64,000 nt of DNA from Fagopyrum homotropicum (GCA_033239125.1 BSWB01000005.1:53300600-53364599); one strand, 5' to 3'; positions 1-12,357 are shown, numbered from the stretch's first letter. Numbers and translations: made by a program. Notes: generated by a model not told the origin, from the letters alone.

Positions 1-1396
1 AAGATAAAAGGAAAGTTGCGGTTGTTCGGAGTTGGGTGTTTCTCTAATGGGAGCAATTACCTGGTAAGTCTCATGCTCCACTAGTCTGGCACCTAAGGTC
101 CTATTACCAGGTAAGTCTCAAGGAACCTAAGAACGGGAATTCTACATAAATCGGCCACTACCTAAGGTCAAACCCCTCCTTACCGGGTAAGTCTCGGAAA
201 AGGTTAGTCTTAGGCAACGATCCTAGCACACTCAATCCAATAGCGGCTTTTTGGCTCACTACTACCTAGAGTTCATCATCTTATGTATCTAAGAGAGGAA
301 ATCACCGGGTAAGTCTCATTTCTCAAAAATATTACTAACACTAGGTTACCCTAAGCTAGATTAGGCTCAACAAACACTAGGATTTCAACACATCTACATC
401 CTAACATCCAGATTTATCAACATAAGTACAACAGAACAAAACCACGGGTGGATCATGGAAACCACAGCCGTGGAAGCATGAAGAACAGGCAGTGGTTTGG
501 GTTTGAGTTAGGGTTTCGAACATGAATCCATCCTAAACTAACATGCAAGTCCATACAATCATAGTCCAAAGCATAAACATCATTCCTTCACCCTAGAATC
601 ACAACTATTTAGCCAATAACATACAAATCTAGATCAAACTTCATAAATAGAGCATGCTTGCAAGTCATAGCTAGATAATGAAGAATAAACCAAAGAAAAG
701 ACATTATAAAGCTAGAATAGAAGTTACCAAGTCTTACAAAGGGTCCAAGATGCAGCTCCAAGGTATCAACAAAGGAAACCTCACTCAAAGCCACTCAAAT
801 CTCACTACAAAACTAAAATCTACACTAACCTCTCCCAAGAACACCCACAAGGTTACTTGGAAGAGAAGCTATAATGGAAGAGTGTTGTGTGGGAGAAGAT
901 GGGTCAAAAAGTTCTGGAAGATCCCCTAAAAACAGCCTGCAAAACCTCTTATGTACTCAACCAAAAAGCAAGGGTCGGACAAAGAAATCGTGTGACAAGT
1001 GTCAAAGCTGTCCAGACAGAAACCACGGGAAAAACTACGGGCGTGGAAATGGCCTCTGGGCCGTGGTTCCTACAGTCCAGCGCTCCTTGGATCACCAAGT
1101 CATGAGTTGGTGCAAGGCATGCACCAATAAGGTCTTTTATGTTCTTCTTTGTTCCTAGCTTGCTCCTTAAAGAGTCCGGATGTGTGCCACCACAAGGAAT
1201 GATCCTCGAATGTATCGATTAAGTCCAAGAGCTCCCAAAAATACCTACAAAACCGACAAAAGCTCGTGTAGACGTCTATTTCGACAATATGTATGAATTA
1301 AGCGTAAACGTCACGAACTAATGCGGAAACATGCATGAATGGAAAGGAAAACGATCTAAAAGAGTGCCTAAACTAGTGTTATAAATCATGCCATCA
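1..1396 (-). repeat. 3' LTR of element C (partial)
   Basis: The segment ends in CCATCA followed by the polypurine-side sequence, as in element A. It matches 4803-4873 of the right LTR at its left end. It carries four copies of the TTACCGGGTAAG-type motif (near 57, 104, 180 and 302) and several CCACGG/CCGTGG dyads (460-472, 1021-1068). The first 380 or so bases of the LTR lie outside the window. Confidence 0.75.
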
Positions 1397-2700
1397 AAAT
1401 ACCCCATACTTTCCACTTGCTCGTCCCCGAGCAAGGTCCAACTATAGGCTACGAGATGGTATGGTTTATGAATCCGTAAAAATAGAAAATCTTTTTGGAA
1501 TTGTGTTTCTAAAGATGGATCACCTTCATAGTCACGTTTCATGGCAATGGACAAGTAATCATGTATTAAATGAATGAAGGCACAAAAAGACAATCATACT
1601 TAACTCGAAAGCATGCATGAAAAGTAAAAATGATGAAGTCAAGATGATCATGAGAATATCCAATCTAGATCACTAAGTCATACACATATACAAATAGGTC
1701 ACAAGGACCTAGGAAAGAAGAGGCTAAGAAACGTGATGATAAGGTGGGAATATTCTAAGGGCATTTTGTGCAAATCCGGGAAAGAAACTAAGCAACCACA
1801 ACTTCACATTTATACTTCATCCACCAAAGTGTATTTTTTTTCTTTCTTTTCTTTTCTTTTTCTTTTTCATTTTCTTTCACTTATTTTTGAGACAATGACA
1901 TTGGTGTACAAAAGCTGAAACCTTGGTGATTAGCGGACCTCGGGATTTTTCCGAGGTGCCTCACACCGGGCACACATACCAAGGCTCGTTAGGACATTCG
2001 GTTTATCCGACTTTGGCAAGACACAAACACCCGATCATGTGAATGGTGCCAATTTACTCGTCATCAAAACCAAAGTCCCCAAACCTATATTTTTTTCTAC
2101 ACTTTTCACAACACATTTTCAACAACTTCATTCACAACATTCATACACCAACTTCACCACCCCATACATGCTTTTCACACACTCAACACACTAGCATGCT
2201 CCAATTCCCGGATGGGTCAAAAGAGGTCAAATTTTTAATCAAGTGAGGTGCTCAAACAACATGATCAAGATGAGAAGAAGAGAGATGAAACTCCTTAATC
2301 ATTCCTAGATGATGTGCAAGAACTAACATGTAATTTCGACTATCAATTCTCAATCCAATCAAGACAAGCATCATAATCACAATTCATGCGTAGGATTCAA
2401 GAGAAGTATTTCAAGTCCACATATGCATAAATCCATTCAGCACACAAGGCCATCCATAGCAATTCACAAAACAAACTCATCATAAGGATCATATCCAAAC
2501 CTAGAAGCACACAAATTTTAAAATTTTCGATTTTTTTGGAATTTTTGAAATATATATGTACAATACAAAACATGAAAAGAAACGTGTGACAATAAAACAA
2601 AATTATCCTAGATGCGATCATGCCATGCTAAGAATCATGAAAACCCCACCCCATACTTAAAATGACATTGTCCCCAATGTGCAAATCAAGTAAAGAAGAG
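1397..2700 (-). other. Element C 3' non-coding region with two hairpin/polypurine modules
   Basis: There is no convincing coding sequence. At the LTR boundary the sense strand has an 8-bp perfect stem with loop GGGA (arms 1416-1423 and 1428-1435) followed by AAGTATGGGGTATTT, the likely polypurine tract. A second module lies 1.2 kb upstream (arms 2665-2670 and 2675-2680, loop GGGA), followed by AAGTATGGGGTGGGG. A further 7-bp stem sits at 1937-1943/1951-1957. A T/C-rich run lies at 1828-1878. The same layout occurs in elements A and B. Confidence 0.65.
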
Positions 2701-3160
2701 TGCAAGAAGTCCTCACAATGTAAAAATGTAGTGTTTTCGGTATTTTGGTTCACTCATGTAGAGTGGTGGTGGAAGATGATCGATCAAGCATGGTAGAAAG
2801 CTCTTCATAGTCATTTTGGCGTCGAGACCCACGCCAAGGTGTATGTGAGATGGGAGCTCTTCCATCCAACAAAGACACCTCAAGCCGTCCAAGTCTCACG
2901 TCCGCTCCACCCATGGTTGAAAACGGGATCATCATCATCAAGTTGTCTTGCAAGGCTTCATTATTACCTATAATCTAGCACACAAACACAAAAACACACA
3001 AAAACAAAAACAAAAGCAAAAACGAAAGAGAAAAGGGAAAGAGTTGTTACCCTTGGGTTACCTCCTAAGAAGCGCTTCTTTTAGGTCATTAGCTTGACCA
3101 AACTCCGTTGATGTGTCAATCTACCTCGAATACCATGGTTTGTGTAAGGAGTCCAAGCAA

Positions 3161-4297
3161 TCATCGCTTTCCGGCATCCATGATGACAAGCACGGGCCAC
3201 TTGATTCCCAAATAAGCTTTATGTTCTCTCTTTTCCGGTGAGTAGTAGACTCCTTCATCACCGCTTCCTTGATGATAGTATGGAGTTGCAACCATAGATG
3301 CCACCCCATACTTAGACAATTGGTACTCCGCGGTCACACCGGTGAAATGCTTGCCATCCTCATCCTCTATGATCCGAAGAAAGCCGATTCTTGAAAAGAA
3401 TTCTTCATTGAAGTGCTTCATAACCATCATGGATCCGTCATGTTTGCCTCCTTCATTAAACATGGGAGACTCCTTAGGAAAGGGACTCCAATCTTCGTGT
3501 TTATTCCGGGCAAGCAAGAAAGGATTGGAAGGAGTTGAAGTCAACTTAGGGCTCTCTGGGCCGTGGTTCTGGTAGAATTTTGCTACAACATGGTTTTCTA
3601 TGGGCAGAAAATAAGAAACCACGGGCGTGGTTTGGACCTCTGGGCCGTGGTTTTGCCAGTTCTCTTCCTTTCTCATGAGCTCTTCAAGTGTTGTTCCGGG
3701 GTTGATGGCAAGGATGTCTAGGGGTGAGAGTACTTCATTGCACTCCTCCAAAGGTGAAGGAGGTGGAGGTAAGCCTTGAAGGATGGTAGGATCTCCTAGC
3801 ATAAGAGCATGTCTAATCTCCTCAATCTCCCTCCTCATTTGTTCTTCTCTCTCGGCATTCAATCTTCTTGCATCCTCCAGGGCCAAATCCCTTAGCCACA
3901 ATTGCTCCCGAGCTTCATTCAACTCTTCTTGAAGGTCTCTAATAGTCATAGTTGAATCGAGCACTTCTTTGATCTCCTCATGGTGCACCTCCTCTTGTTG
4001 AAACATTTCCACTTCAAGCTCCATATGGGATCTCGAAATGGAAGCAAGGTTACTCTCTAGATCATCCATCTTCCTCAATATTTCTTCTAGCATTGATTCC
4101 ACTCGATTATCGTGAGGTTGATGGTGAGGTTCCGCATGAGGCATAATAGTCATGTGAGCTAGATCATGGGACTCATGATAGGCATTAAACTCCTCCCACT
4201 ACTCAAACTCAACATGGAGAGGTCCTCGATCTTGGTTTTCCATCCACTCCTCATACTCCATGTTGTCAAGGTCATCTTGGAAGTACAATCCGTCCAT
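3161..4297 (-). pseudogene. Chimeric gag coiled-coil / integrase-remnant ORF of element C
   Basis: The open frame 4153-3161 codes for 330 residues. In-frame sequence upstream reaches an ATG at 4297 and is interrupted by one TAG at 4199-4201, so the ancestral ORF was probably about 378 codons. Residues 70-120 form a charged coiled coil (EELNEAREQLWLRDLALEDA) like the N-terminal coiled coil of element A gag. A proline patch follows. The last 90 residues resemble a decayed integrase core: DGKHF and KYGVASMVATPYYHQGSG line up with DGGKHF and KYGVTHKVATPYHPQTSG of element A, and the end resembles the EHRAYWAIKW..GEKR segment. The capsid domain, protease, reverse transcriptase and RNase H are absent. 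Whether it is translated is unknown. Confidence 0.6.
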
Positions 4298-4401
4298 GAC
4301 AAACATGAAAAGGCAAAGAAATAAACAACACAAGATCAAAAGTAACAAGAAAGATAAAACACTATGAACAATCAAAATCAAATGACTTAATCTAGACCTA
4401 G

Positions 4402-4419
4402 TCCCCGGCAACGGCGCCA
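4402..4419 (-). promoter_or_regulatory. Primer binding site (tRNA-Asp), element C
   Basis: The plus strand reads TCCCCGGCAACGGCGCCA, the 3' end of plant tRNA-Asp including CCA, so the element RNA can pair with it to prime minus-strand synthesis. The spacer to the LTR start at 4426 is six bases. The same site occurs in elements A and B, and a tRNA-Asp site is usual for Athila. Confidence 0.85.
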
Positions 4420-4425
4420 AAAACT

Positions 4426-4873
4426 TGTTACGCTGTAGCACAAAAAGCTTTACATTTATAAACTCGATGTAATCTCCTAAACTACCTAGGGAAACCCGCA
4501 GTGTACGGATCGTTTCGTAGAAAGGAAAGTATTCCGAGGTCGAACACAAGGACTGGGGTGAAATCAAGTCATTCAATGATCATGTATAATGCAAATTTAA
4601 ACTAAGATGAGATGAGGAATACAGAAAGTGCAAAACACAATATTTTTTGTTGGTTTTGGGTGATCAACAATGATCACAAATATATCAACACAAACAAGCA
4701 AACAAACACACAAACACAAGGATAGGTGATAAGAGGTAGGAAATGCGGATTCTAGATATTTGAAATTCCGATTATGGCATTGGACTCATGCCTCTAAATA
4801 TCAAAGGAAAGTTGCGGTTGTTCGGACTTGGTTGTTTCTCTAATGGGAGCAATTACCGGGTAAGTCTCATGTT
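4426..4873 (-). repeat. 5' LTR of element C (truncated)
   Basis: The LTR starts TGTTACGC directly after the primer-binding spacer. From 4803 to 4873 it matches 8-80 of the window, including the first TTACCGGGTAAG motif (4853-4863). Similarity then stops abruptly in a T-rich stretch, so most of this LTR has been deleted or replaced. Confidence 0.7.
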
Positions 4874-5817
4874 CCCTTTTTTTATTTGTTTTGCTATTAA
4901 CATTTGTTGTTGAAGTTGTAGTTTCCAAAAGGCTCTTCCAAACTCTAGGAAGTGCCGATTTTGGAGAAGAATAGAAGGCTGAGATTTTTTAGTTTTATTC
5001 AACCAATTGAGATTGAATCGAGTTTTATTCCAAAAGTATTTTCTATTTGTTTTTCAAGGTAGACAAGATTGTGACGTAATTCCCTCTCAACAATTCAACT
5101 TATCCACTATCCCTTTCTCTAACTCTTAGTTCTAGAGTATGTATTGACGAGGAATTGGTGGTTACTCTAGGCGACCGCCTATAATACCCTTATTTATTTT
5201 TACCGGGATAGACATACTCCCTTACAAAAGTTGAGTTTTGATAAGGTTTTGGAATTCCCTTGAGGTGACAAAAAATATTCAATCGAAAGATATATAAACA
5301 ATGTCAAGGGATCTACGTACCCTTGGTTCAAATCATTACTAATGCTCGTCTTCAAACTATTCAATCATATTGGTTTGGAAGCTCTTCTCCAAAAAGGTGT
5401 TCTTTATTCTAGCCCAAGTTGTAATGCTCCTTGGAGTAAAACCGATCATTGGCAACATATTGTAAGAAGAAGGGAAATGCTTCTTGGTTGGAGCAGGATT
5501 GTAAAACCGACCATTAGATGATATTAAAGTATTAATAACACTTACAATGTTGTATATTGCAAACTAATTTAATTTTTTATGCTCTAATGTCAAATATTGT
5601 GAAACAAGAGGAGCATTGTAGAAATCACGAGAGCTAGTTTTAAGTGACCAAAATCATCACAAACTATCTGAATTAATCACCATAATTTATTGGTAAACAT
5701 AGAATCATGAGGAAGAAAACTCCACAAATAACAAAGACAAATTAGAGAAAAACAACAAAGAATAACAATATAAAAGAAAAAGGTTTAACCTAACTCGAAA
5801 GCTGGTTATAATTTGGA
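4874..5817. other. Intergenic sequence, nothing recognised
   Basis: AT-rich sequence between the truncated LTR and the peroxidase stop codon. I see no coding sequence, no LTR boundary and no clear repeat. The part next to 5817 should contain the peroxidase 3' UTR on the minus strand, but I cannot place a polyadenylation site confidently. Confidence 0.5.
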
Positions 5818-7031
5818 TCACTTCTTGTTAACGGCACGGCATGATTTCCTTACTTGTCCTTGCTTTCCAGTCAAAACTCCAAATTTGGTCAACTTAATCA
5901 TGGCTATTCCAAATTTCTCTGTGAAGAAAGAATCATAGGCCATTGCCTTGACGAGGCTTCTAGTACGATAATCAAAAGCAAGCCTTTGATCGAAATCAAT
6001 GACGCCTTTGCGAGCCAAGATATCCTTGTAGAAGTCAGTGTCGAACTTATCTTCGCTACCGGGAGTCTGATCCAAGAAAGCTTGATTTTGAGTTCCGTTG
6101 AGATTCCTGGGGCAAGTCTTGATTAGTTTCTTGACAAGAGATGGGTCCATTGCGGGGTCCGGCTTTCCGGTGCCGTGGTAGTTGTAGAGACGATCTTGGA
6201 AATTGTTACAATGTACCACTCCGACAGTGTGTGCACCTACGTACGTACAAGTTATATGTGATGAACCAGCATTACATACAAGAAATTAATCCGACGACAA
6301 GATTTCGTTACCTAAAAGGACGACGAGGTCATGCAAGTTTAATCCGATGCTAGCGAATGCTTTAATGGCGTCGGTCATAGATATGTTTGGTCCAGGAAGA
6401 TCCTCAGCTTCTTTGGCGATCGAAACAAGGCTGTCTTTTCTTCCTGTCTCGACCTTATACCATTTTCCTCCAGCCTAATATGTATATAATTAAAAGAAAT
6501 GATTAGTTTTATGTATTTGTTTAAGCTAGGAGATTTTAAATTAATGAAAACTCACCAAATAAACGGTTGCCCTAGTTGCAATAACCAAAACATCAGCGCA
6601 AGAGACGACACCAGGACAAGCTTGTTCTACTTGTGCTTTGATGTCGTCAATGTCGTCGAAACCGTCAAGATCCAAATTCGGCGTAGCGGTTTTCTCAGTG
6701 TTGTTTCCGTCCAACATGACAGAGGCGTCACATCCCTTGATTACATCATACAATATTATATGTCAAGTATATAATAACTAGTTAGTTCTTTGGGAGCAAA
6801 TTAATTTCTCACCCTAACGAAGCAATCGTGGAATGACAATCGTACAAAGTCGCCCACAAGCCCCTTATCGCCTTCGACAAGCATCTTCTTCTTCACTATC
6901 TGAAAAATGAGGTTCTCGACGTCGGTTTTCCCGCACTTGTTCTTGTAGTATCCGCATGTCAGCTGGGCACAGGATTGCCCAACAACAAGGGCAACCATGA
7001 GGAGGAACCCTAGGGTTAAAGAGTTTGCCAT
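5818..7031 (-). CDS. Class III secretory peroxidase, four exons
   Basis: Exons are 7031-6813, 6735-6556, 6474-6312 and 6236-5818, with GT..AG introns of 77, 81 and 75 bp. The exons sum to 981 bases, giving 326 residues plus TGA with no break. Class III peroxidases (EC 1.11.1.7) oxidise phenolic substrates with H2O2 in the cell wall or vacuole. Residues 1-22 are a hydrophobic signal peptide. The distal haem site is RLSFHDCF (Arg64, His68), the calcium-site region is GCDASVML, and the proximal histidine is His190 in LLGAHTVG. All eight disulphide cysteines of the family are present (including Cys70, Cys75, Cys113, Cys119 and Cys197). Three introns is the classic plant layout. It is the only intact host gene in the window. 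The exact orthologue and substrate cannot be assigned. Confidence 0.95.
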
Positions 7032-7113
7032 CGATCTCTTCTTAATTAATTTGTAATTAAGGTATCAATTTAATTGAATTTGGTGGTGCTCTAAACTAGC
7101 AAAAGCATCTACT

Positions 7114-7121
7114 ATTTATAC
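7114..7121 (-). promoter_or_regulatory. Probable TATA box of the peroxidase gene
   Basis: The minus strand reads TATAAATA about 85 bases upstream of the peroxidase ATG (7031). A plausible 5' UTR of about 50 bases lies between. No other good TATA element is closer. Confidence 0.6.
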
Positions 7122-7649
7122 TACCATTACATCTACCTACTACTTACGTACATTAATATGCAATTATATATTTCTAACAAGCATCTCAGTAAGGTGTTAC
7201 TATACTGGAACTCATCGTGGAGGACACACACAATCATTGTTTGCCTTTGGGGACAAACAAGTTTGACTTTTTATCCTAATTTAACAAGTCGATTTGTGAC
7301 TTTCTTCTTCATCACGTTATGCTCACTTCCAATGCAAATTATTTATTGTTAATTAGAACAACTACTTTTACTTTATAATCAAGAACAGTGAAAATTAAAG
7401 AACAATATATATATTTGCAGTATACTCAATGGCTTCTGCTTACAAGATGTTACCTTGAAAAAGTAGGGAACGTAGAGATGAAGTATTTAATCTGTTATGC
7501 AAACTTGAGGGTCCTATGTTCCTGTGGCTTGTAGCCAAATATCACATTGCTGTTGTCCGACTGATGTAATTCCAATTCACTTCGCCGGACTGTTTTTCTT
7601 TGGTGACGTAAGGGACAGATTGTGTGGAAACCTGCCCTACTACGAATAC
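7122..7649. other. Peroxidase upstream region with a block duplicated at 49.1/50.2 kb
   Basis: Non-coding sequence. The stretch 7183-7378 is similar to 49097-49183 plus 50228-50345, for example the shared ACTATACTGGAACTCATCGT. This marks an old duplication of the upstream flank. The rest, to the LINE poly(A), shows nothing recognisable. Confidence 0.55.
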
Positions 7650-7705
7650 TTTTTTTTTTTTCTTTTTTTTTGGTAAAAGAGAGCGTGACTCTCCGTCCTA
7701 GGGCT

Positions 7706-8128
7706 TTATTGAATGAAAAACGTGGAATTACAAACGGGTGCTACGGGAACTGTGAGTCCCCTAATGTCCTCAAGAATCAAATTACGAATATAAGGAGGGG
7801 CAACCAACAATCGGTGAACCCCGAAATCAAAGGAAAAGGCTAGATTACCCATAGCATCCGCTACCCTATTCCCTTCCCTGAAGACATGCTTGAAACTGAG
7901 CAACCAGTCTCGGATAATGAAGCCTTGGCAGCGAGCCACCACGCTAGAAAGCGGATGAGCACTACTCACCCCTTTCTCGATCAACCCAACAACAAAAAGC
8001 GAGTCTAAATCGACCTCGACCCTCCGGTGCACAAGATCCCACGCAAGACTCAACCCTTCCAACACTCCCCAAAGCTCTGCTGCCGGCGACGACGTAGCCC
8101 AATGTTCACGACCACCCCAGCAAGCCAT
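7706..8128 (-). pseudogene. LINE ORF2 C-terminal RNase H domain (RVT_3 type)
   Basis: A 140-residue open frame with the plant L1 RNase H pattern: AELWGVLEGLSLAWDL, then VEVDLDS, then FREGNRVADAMGNLA, which carry the expected acidic residues. In plant L1 elements this domain follows the zf-RVT region. The frame ends just before the poly(A) tail. It is disconnected from upstream ORF2 by frameshifts, so it is not functional. Confidence 0.75.
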
Positions 8129-8253
8129 TCTCCATGCTCATCCCGAACAATAGCTTCAGCCGAAGCCAGCCCCTAGACGCTCCGTCTGAGTTGAGTTTAA
8201 CCCAGTTTGGCTAGGCCGATTCCATTGATTAACCTCTCAGTCTTGTATTCCAT

Positions 8254-9002
8254 CTACTTCTCCAGATTGCCCTTGCACGCTGCCATATACAAATTATAGA
8301 AGCGTTCAATCCACATGACTTTATCCTTTGCAACATACCCATCCTGGAATGTCCTGGCATTCCGCCATTTCCATAACAACCACAAGGTAACTGCAAACAC
8401 CTCACGCCAAGATCGCTGGATTGCTTGGACCTTCCCTGTATTGAGGTTCTCAAAAAGCCATGACTCCCAATCAAGGCCGAAGAAAGAGATCTGAAGATGG
8501 TCTAACATCATCTGCATCCACACCGGTTTAGCGAAGATATAGTCCCGAAGCAGATGTAATAGTGTTTCATCTTCGCCCGGGCACGCAAGGCATGAGGCAT
8601 CAGACGCCATATGCCATTTCATCCGTTCATGGTTCGTAAGAGGTATCCCCCAGGCAACCTGCCACATCCAGTATCGAATCCGTTCTTGCGCACGAAGGCT
8701 CCAGATCAACTTATGAAGGCTTTCTCTCACGAAATCACGAGGCCTACCATTCCTGAGAACCGAGTAAGCCGACCCAATCGAGAAAATCCCATCCTTCGTG
8801 AATAACCACCTGATTTTGTCCGGTCCCATCCCCTCACCAATGTCATTGCGATAACTTTAAGCATGCTTGTGTTATCTAACCTACTACACAGATATTTCCA
8901 ATCCCACCTACCCTGCTCCTGCCAAAGATCGTGAACCTTCAGCTCCAGCTCTGCTTTAGAGAGAGCCATCTGACACGAAAGTCTCAATGGATCCTTAGTC
9001 AC
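8254..9002 (-). pseudogene. LINE ORF2 zf-RVT region
   Basis: Overlapping frames (8829-8254 and 9002-8727) carry the cysteine/histidine region that follows reverse transcriptase in plant L1 elements: MWQVAWGIPLTNHERMKWH, then CLACPGEDETLLHLL and FAKPVW. The frame shifts between the two pieces. Role in the family: nucleic-acid binding by the ORF2 protein. Broken here. Confidence 0.7.
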
Positions 9003-9014
9003 TCACAAATCACT

Positions 9015-10480
9015 CTAGCATCTGGCACTTCGACCATCATTCACATTCCAACCCAGGTTATGTTTGACTACAAGATCATAGCCTTTGATGATGCCTTTCC
9101 AAATATATGAGTCATAGCTTCTGCACCGTAAATGGTTAGGCCAGCCCATGTTAGAAATCTTGTACTTATGAAGTATAATACGGGACCAATATTGCTCTTT
9201 TTGCAAGAAAATGCGCCACCCGATCTTCCTTCCTGTCGAAGTACTCCCCCAAATAAAGTTCCCACAAAGTTGATCCATCTTAGAAGTGATGCTCACCGGA
9301 AGGACGATAGTATTCATTTAATATCTGGGCATAGCAGAGAGCACCGATTTAACAAGTGTAGTCCTGCCCACCAAACTCAATTTGTTCGCTTTCCACCCCG
9401 CAAGTCTCGAGGTCATTCTCTTCATCAACGGGTTAAAGGTATCCCTAGAAACCGATTCATGAAGCAGCGGAATACCAAGGTAAATGCTTAAGTTACGAGT
9501 GTGAGAAATGCCGCCCGCCTCTCCCAGTCGAGCCTCCAGATCGCCCCGAACGTTTTGGGACACGAAGAACTTGGATTTTGTCCGGCTGACTTTAAGTCCA
9601 GAAGCACCACAAAAGCTATCAAGAATCTCCCTGATCACTCTCATCTGCTTGGTGGAAGCCTCTACGAAGAGAAGGATGTCATCTGCAAAGAAAAGATGCG
9701 AGATGGGGGGACCCCCTCTTGCCATGTACATTGCCGTCCACTTCCCCTCATGAACGGCTTTATCAATAAGATGACCGAGCCTTTCTAAGCAAAGAACAAA
9801 GATGTATGGGGAAATAGGATCACCTTGACGAACTCCTCTCGACATAGGGAATCTCTCCGTTCGCTCCCCAATTAGAGAAGGTTCATCGAACTAGACATAA
9901 TACATGCTAGAACTCTCTCCCGACACACATCTGGAATCTGCATGTCTTCAAGAGTATTTGCAATGAATTCCCATCTGAGCATGTCGTATGCTTTCTAGAG
10001 ATCTAACTTAAGCACCATCCAACCCTTCTTCCCTCTCTTGCGTTTCATAGAGTGAATCGCTTCTTGTGCAAGGACAACATTGTCCGAAATGGATCTCCCC
10101 GGGACAAAACTAGCCTGCATTGGACTAACCAGATAGCTCATAAGAGGTTTCAAACGATTAGTAAACATTTTAGTTAAGACTTTGTAAAAAAACATTGCAA
10201 AGACTAATCGGTCTAAACTGCCTCAGCGATTCGGGCTTTTTTACTTTACCAATTAAAACAATATGAGTCTCATTTACCGCTGTCGGGAGAGAACCAAAGG
10301 CAAGAAAGTTCCGAATCAAACGAATCAAAGAAGGACCGATCGTACTCCACATTCTCTAGTAGAAAATGGGCTGAAACCCATCTGGTCCCGGTGCTTTCAA
10401 CGCACCCATACCTTTGACGGCAGCATATATATCACTGTCAAAATACGGTTGAGCAAGAGCAGCCTTCTGAGATTGAGAGA
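9015..10480 (-). pseudogene. LINE ORF2 reverse transcriptase domain
   Basis: Pieces in order on the minus strand: a finger region with RQFRPISLCNV (frame 10352-10170), SPMQASFVPGRSISDNVVLAQE (around 10120-10060), GVRQGDPISPYIF and the catalytic FFADDILLF (frame 9845-9318), then the thumb region ending near 9015. Stops and frameshifts lie near 10200, 9990-9850 and at 9318-9320. The active-site motif is FADD, common in plant L1 elements. The sequence is recognisable but cannot encode a full protein. Confidence 0.8.
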
Positions 10481-10995
10481 GTAAAGAAAAGCCGCCTCCT
10501 GGAATTGGGTCTAATGGATCAAGTGACAAAGGGCCATAGAGCTGTCAGAAGAAGCATACCGCCTTCTCTCAAGGCCAGCCTGATCCAAGAACCAGACCCC
10601 GTCATCATCCTTCAGGGAAACAATACGATTATGTTGACGTCTCATAACAGTCGAGAGATGGAAGAAAGAGGAGTTACAGTCACCACAGAACAGCCAAAGC
10701 TGTCGCGATATCTAACACCATAAAGATTCCTCCTGTTCCAAAGTTAAAGCAAGATCCACATTGACCACTCTTTTCCTTTCAAGAAGAGAGTCATAGGGGT
10801 TCGCAACAAGGTTTGCTGTGATAGCCTCGAGTTTTCTTATGAGCGCCTCCTTCCTCTAGAAAATGTCACCAAATGAGGATTTATTCCACTTCTGCAATGC
10901 TGTCTGAAGTTTCCTGAGGGAAACCGGGTGAGAAGACCAAGTTTCCCAGGCTTCCACAATAAGATGGTTGAATTCAGGGTGCGTTATCCAAGCAG

Positions 10996-11853
10996 CTAGG
11001 AAACGGAACGGACGTTGTTTAGGATTTGACGGTGGAAAGCATCCAAATTCAAAAGGAGGGGATTATGATTTGATGAAAGACCTGGGAGATGTCTAACAGA
11101 AGCATTCGGCCATCTCAATCTGGCATTAGGGCAAACAAGAACTCTATCTAGTCTCTTAGCAATTCTACTAGTCACCGTACGTCCCCTGGCCCACGTAAAC
11201 TGAGAGCTCGTGAAGCCCAATTCTATCAAGTTGTTGTCGCTTATCCATCTACTGAAAGCAAGAGCCAGTGGAATGAGCCTGCTAGTTCCCTCGGAGCTTT
11301 CCTCACAAGATCTAATGATATTCATATCTCCCCCGATGATCACCGGAACCACATAGTCGTGAATAATCGCCGCAATATCCTCCCACACCCCATACCTTTT
11401 AGTAGGATCGGGAGAAATATACTTCACAACAAGGCCAAAGAGCGACTCTCCTTTCCCAACCGTTGCATAGATAAATTGTCGATCTTTCCTAATAACCGAC
11501 ATCTTACATGATCCGGAGTCCCATAGTAACCAAATACCCCCCCCCCCCCCACTTTGTCCATCAGTTTTAACTCGTTCGCCTGAGTCAAACCCGATGCTAT
11601 CACAAATTCTATCCGCTTTGCTTCCCGAGCAATGTGTTTCAAACAAAGCCACAAAATTCGGTTTATGCTTGCACAACATATACCTCATCGATCTTCGGAA
11701 AATGGCCTTCACAATTCCGAAGCTATTCCATAAGCTACCTATCATTAAAAAGAGAAGGCAAAGAACTAGGTTGGACTTAAACTTTAGGATCCGGATCCAT
11801 GGGGATCTGACTGTTTGCTTCCCCATGGTCCACCGATCCTGTAGCTTGATCAC
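10996..11853 (-). pseudogene. LINE ORF2 endonuclease domain
   Basis: A 285-residue frame with the apurinic-like (EEP) endonuclease pattern: LFETH carries the metal-binding glutamate, then GGDMNII, LDRVL, and a terminal SNHNPLLL where the family has SDH. Loss of that Asp would impair catalysis. A run of C at 11539-11550 encodes the glycine stretch before IWLLW. In L1 elements this domain nicks target DNA to prime reverse transcription. ORF1 overlaps the start in another frame. Confidence 0.75.
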
Positions 11854-12352
11854 TCGGGCTCATATACACATCACTTCCTCCCGTTGCCTTAGCAGCAAAA
11901 GTAACCTCCTTGGGGACAACCCTGAACAGGATCTTGACTTGTGAGTCCTGAACCGGCTTGGTACCTTTTGTGGAGAGGATAGGTCTAACAGTCCCAGAGG
12001 AGGATCCCCCCGCTGACATAGGAATATCTCCAGAGCTACCCTCCAATCTCTTATTATTCGCACGGATCCTCTTCCTTGTCTGGACCTTGATATTGGCAAA
12101 ATGAGCGCTTCTCTGACTTCCTTCTGCAGGGGCCTTCCCCTTATCTGCGCCTTGGTCCGATCCCAATCCCTTATTAGATTGAAAGTGTTGTCTACCATCT
12201 ACATTATCTTTCCTATGCTCCAGATTCCTCCTATTGCCAGATGGTTTACGCCGTGGGACAATCATCCAGAGGCCATGCTCCTCATCCTCCTTCTCAATCA
12301 CTACCTCGGCTTTCCCTTTGCTAGCCTTACCATCCACGTTCATACCCTCCTG
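11777..12352 (-). pseudogene. LINE ORF1, C-terminal part
   Basis: This basic, low-complexity frame includes GLWMIVPRRKPSGNRR, typical of the C-terminal half of plant L1 ORF1 proteins, which coat the LINE RNA. The apparent start codon (12382) lies inside the inserted LTR; the LINE part begins at 12352. It continues the ORF1 fragment at 14186-14850 across the solo LTR. Confidence 0.65.
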
Positions 12353-12357
12353 TTTTC

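Larger units (their letters stand above)
1..4873 (-). mobile_element. Non-autonomous Athila-like LTR retrotransposon (element C), truncated
   Basis: The element reads right to left. Its 3' LTR is 1-1396 (cut by the window edge), the internal region is 1397-4425, and the 5' LTR starts at 4426 and stops matching the left copy near 4873. A primer binding site complementary to tRNA-Asp lies just inside the 5' LTR. The internal region is only about 3 kb, far below an autonomous Athila, and has one substantial reading frame. LTR and 3' non-coding region resemble element A (19908-31105) in order and sequence, so C is probably a deletion derivative of an A-like parent. After 4873 the sequence becomes T-rich and unrelated, and about 1.4 kb of the right LTR is missing. 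Confidence 0.8.

Noticed and set aside
3161..3309. Overlapping 62-codon frame and other short frames over gag-like sequence
   Set aside because: They are shadows of the main frame in other phases, without motifs of their own.
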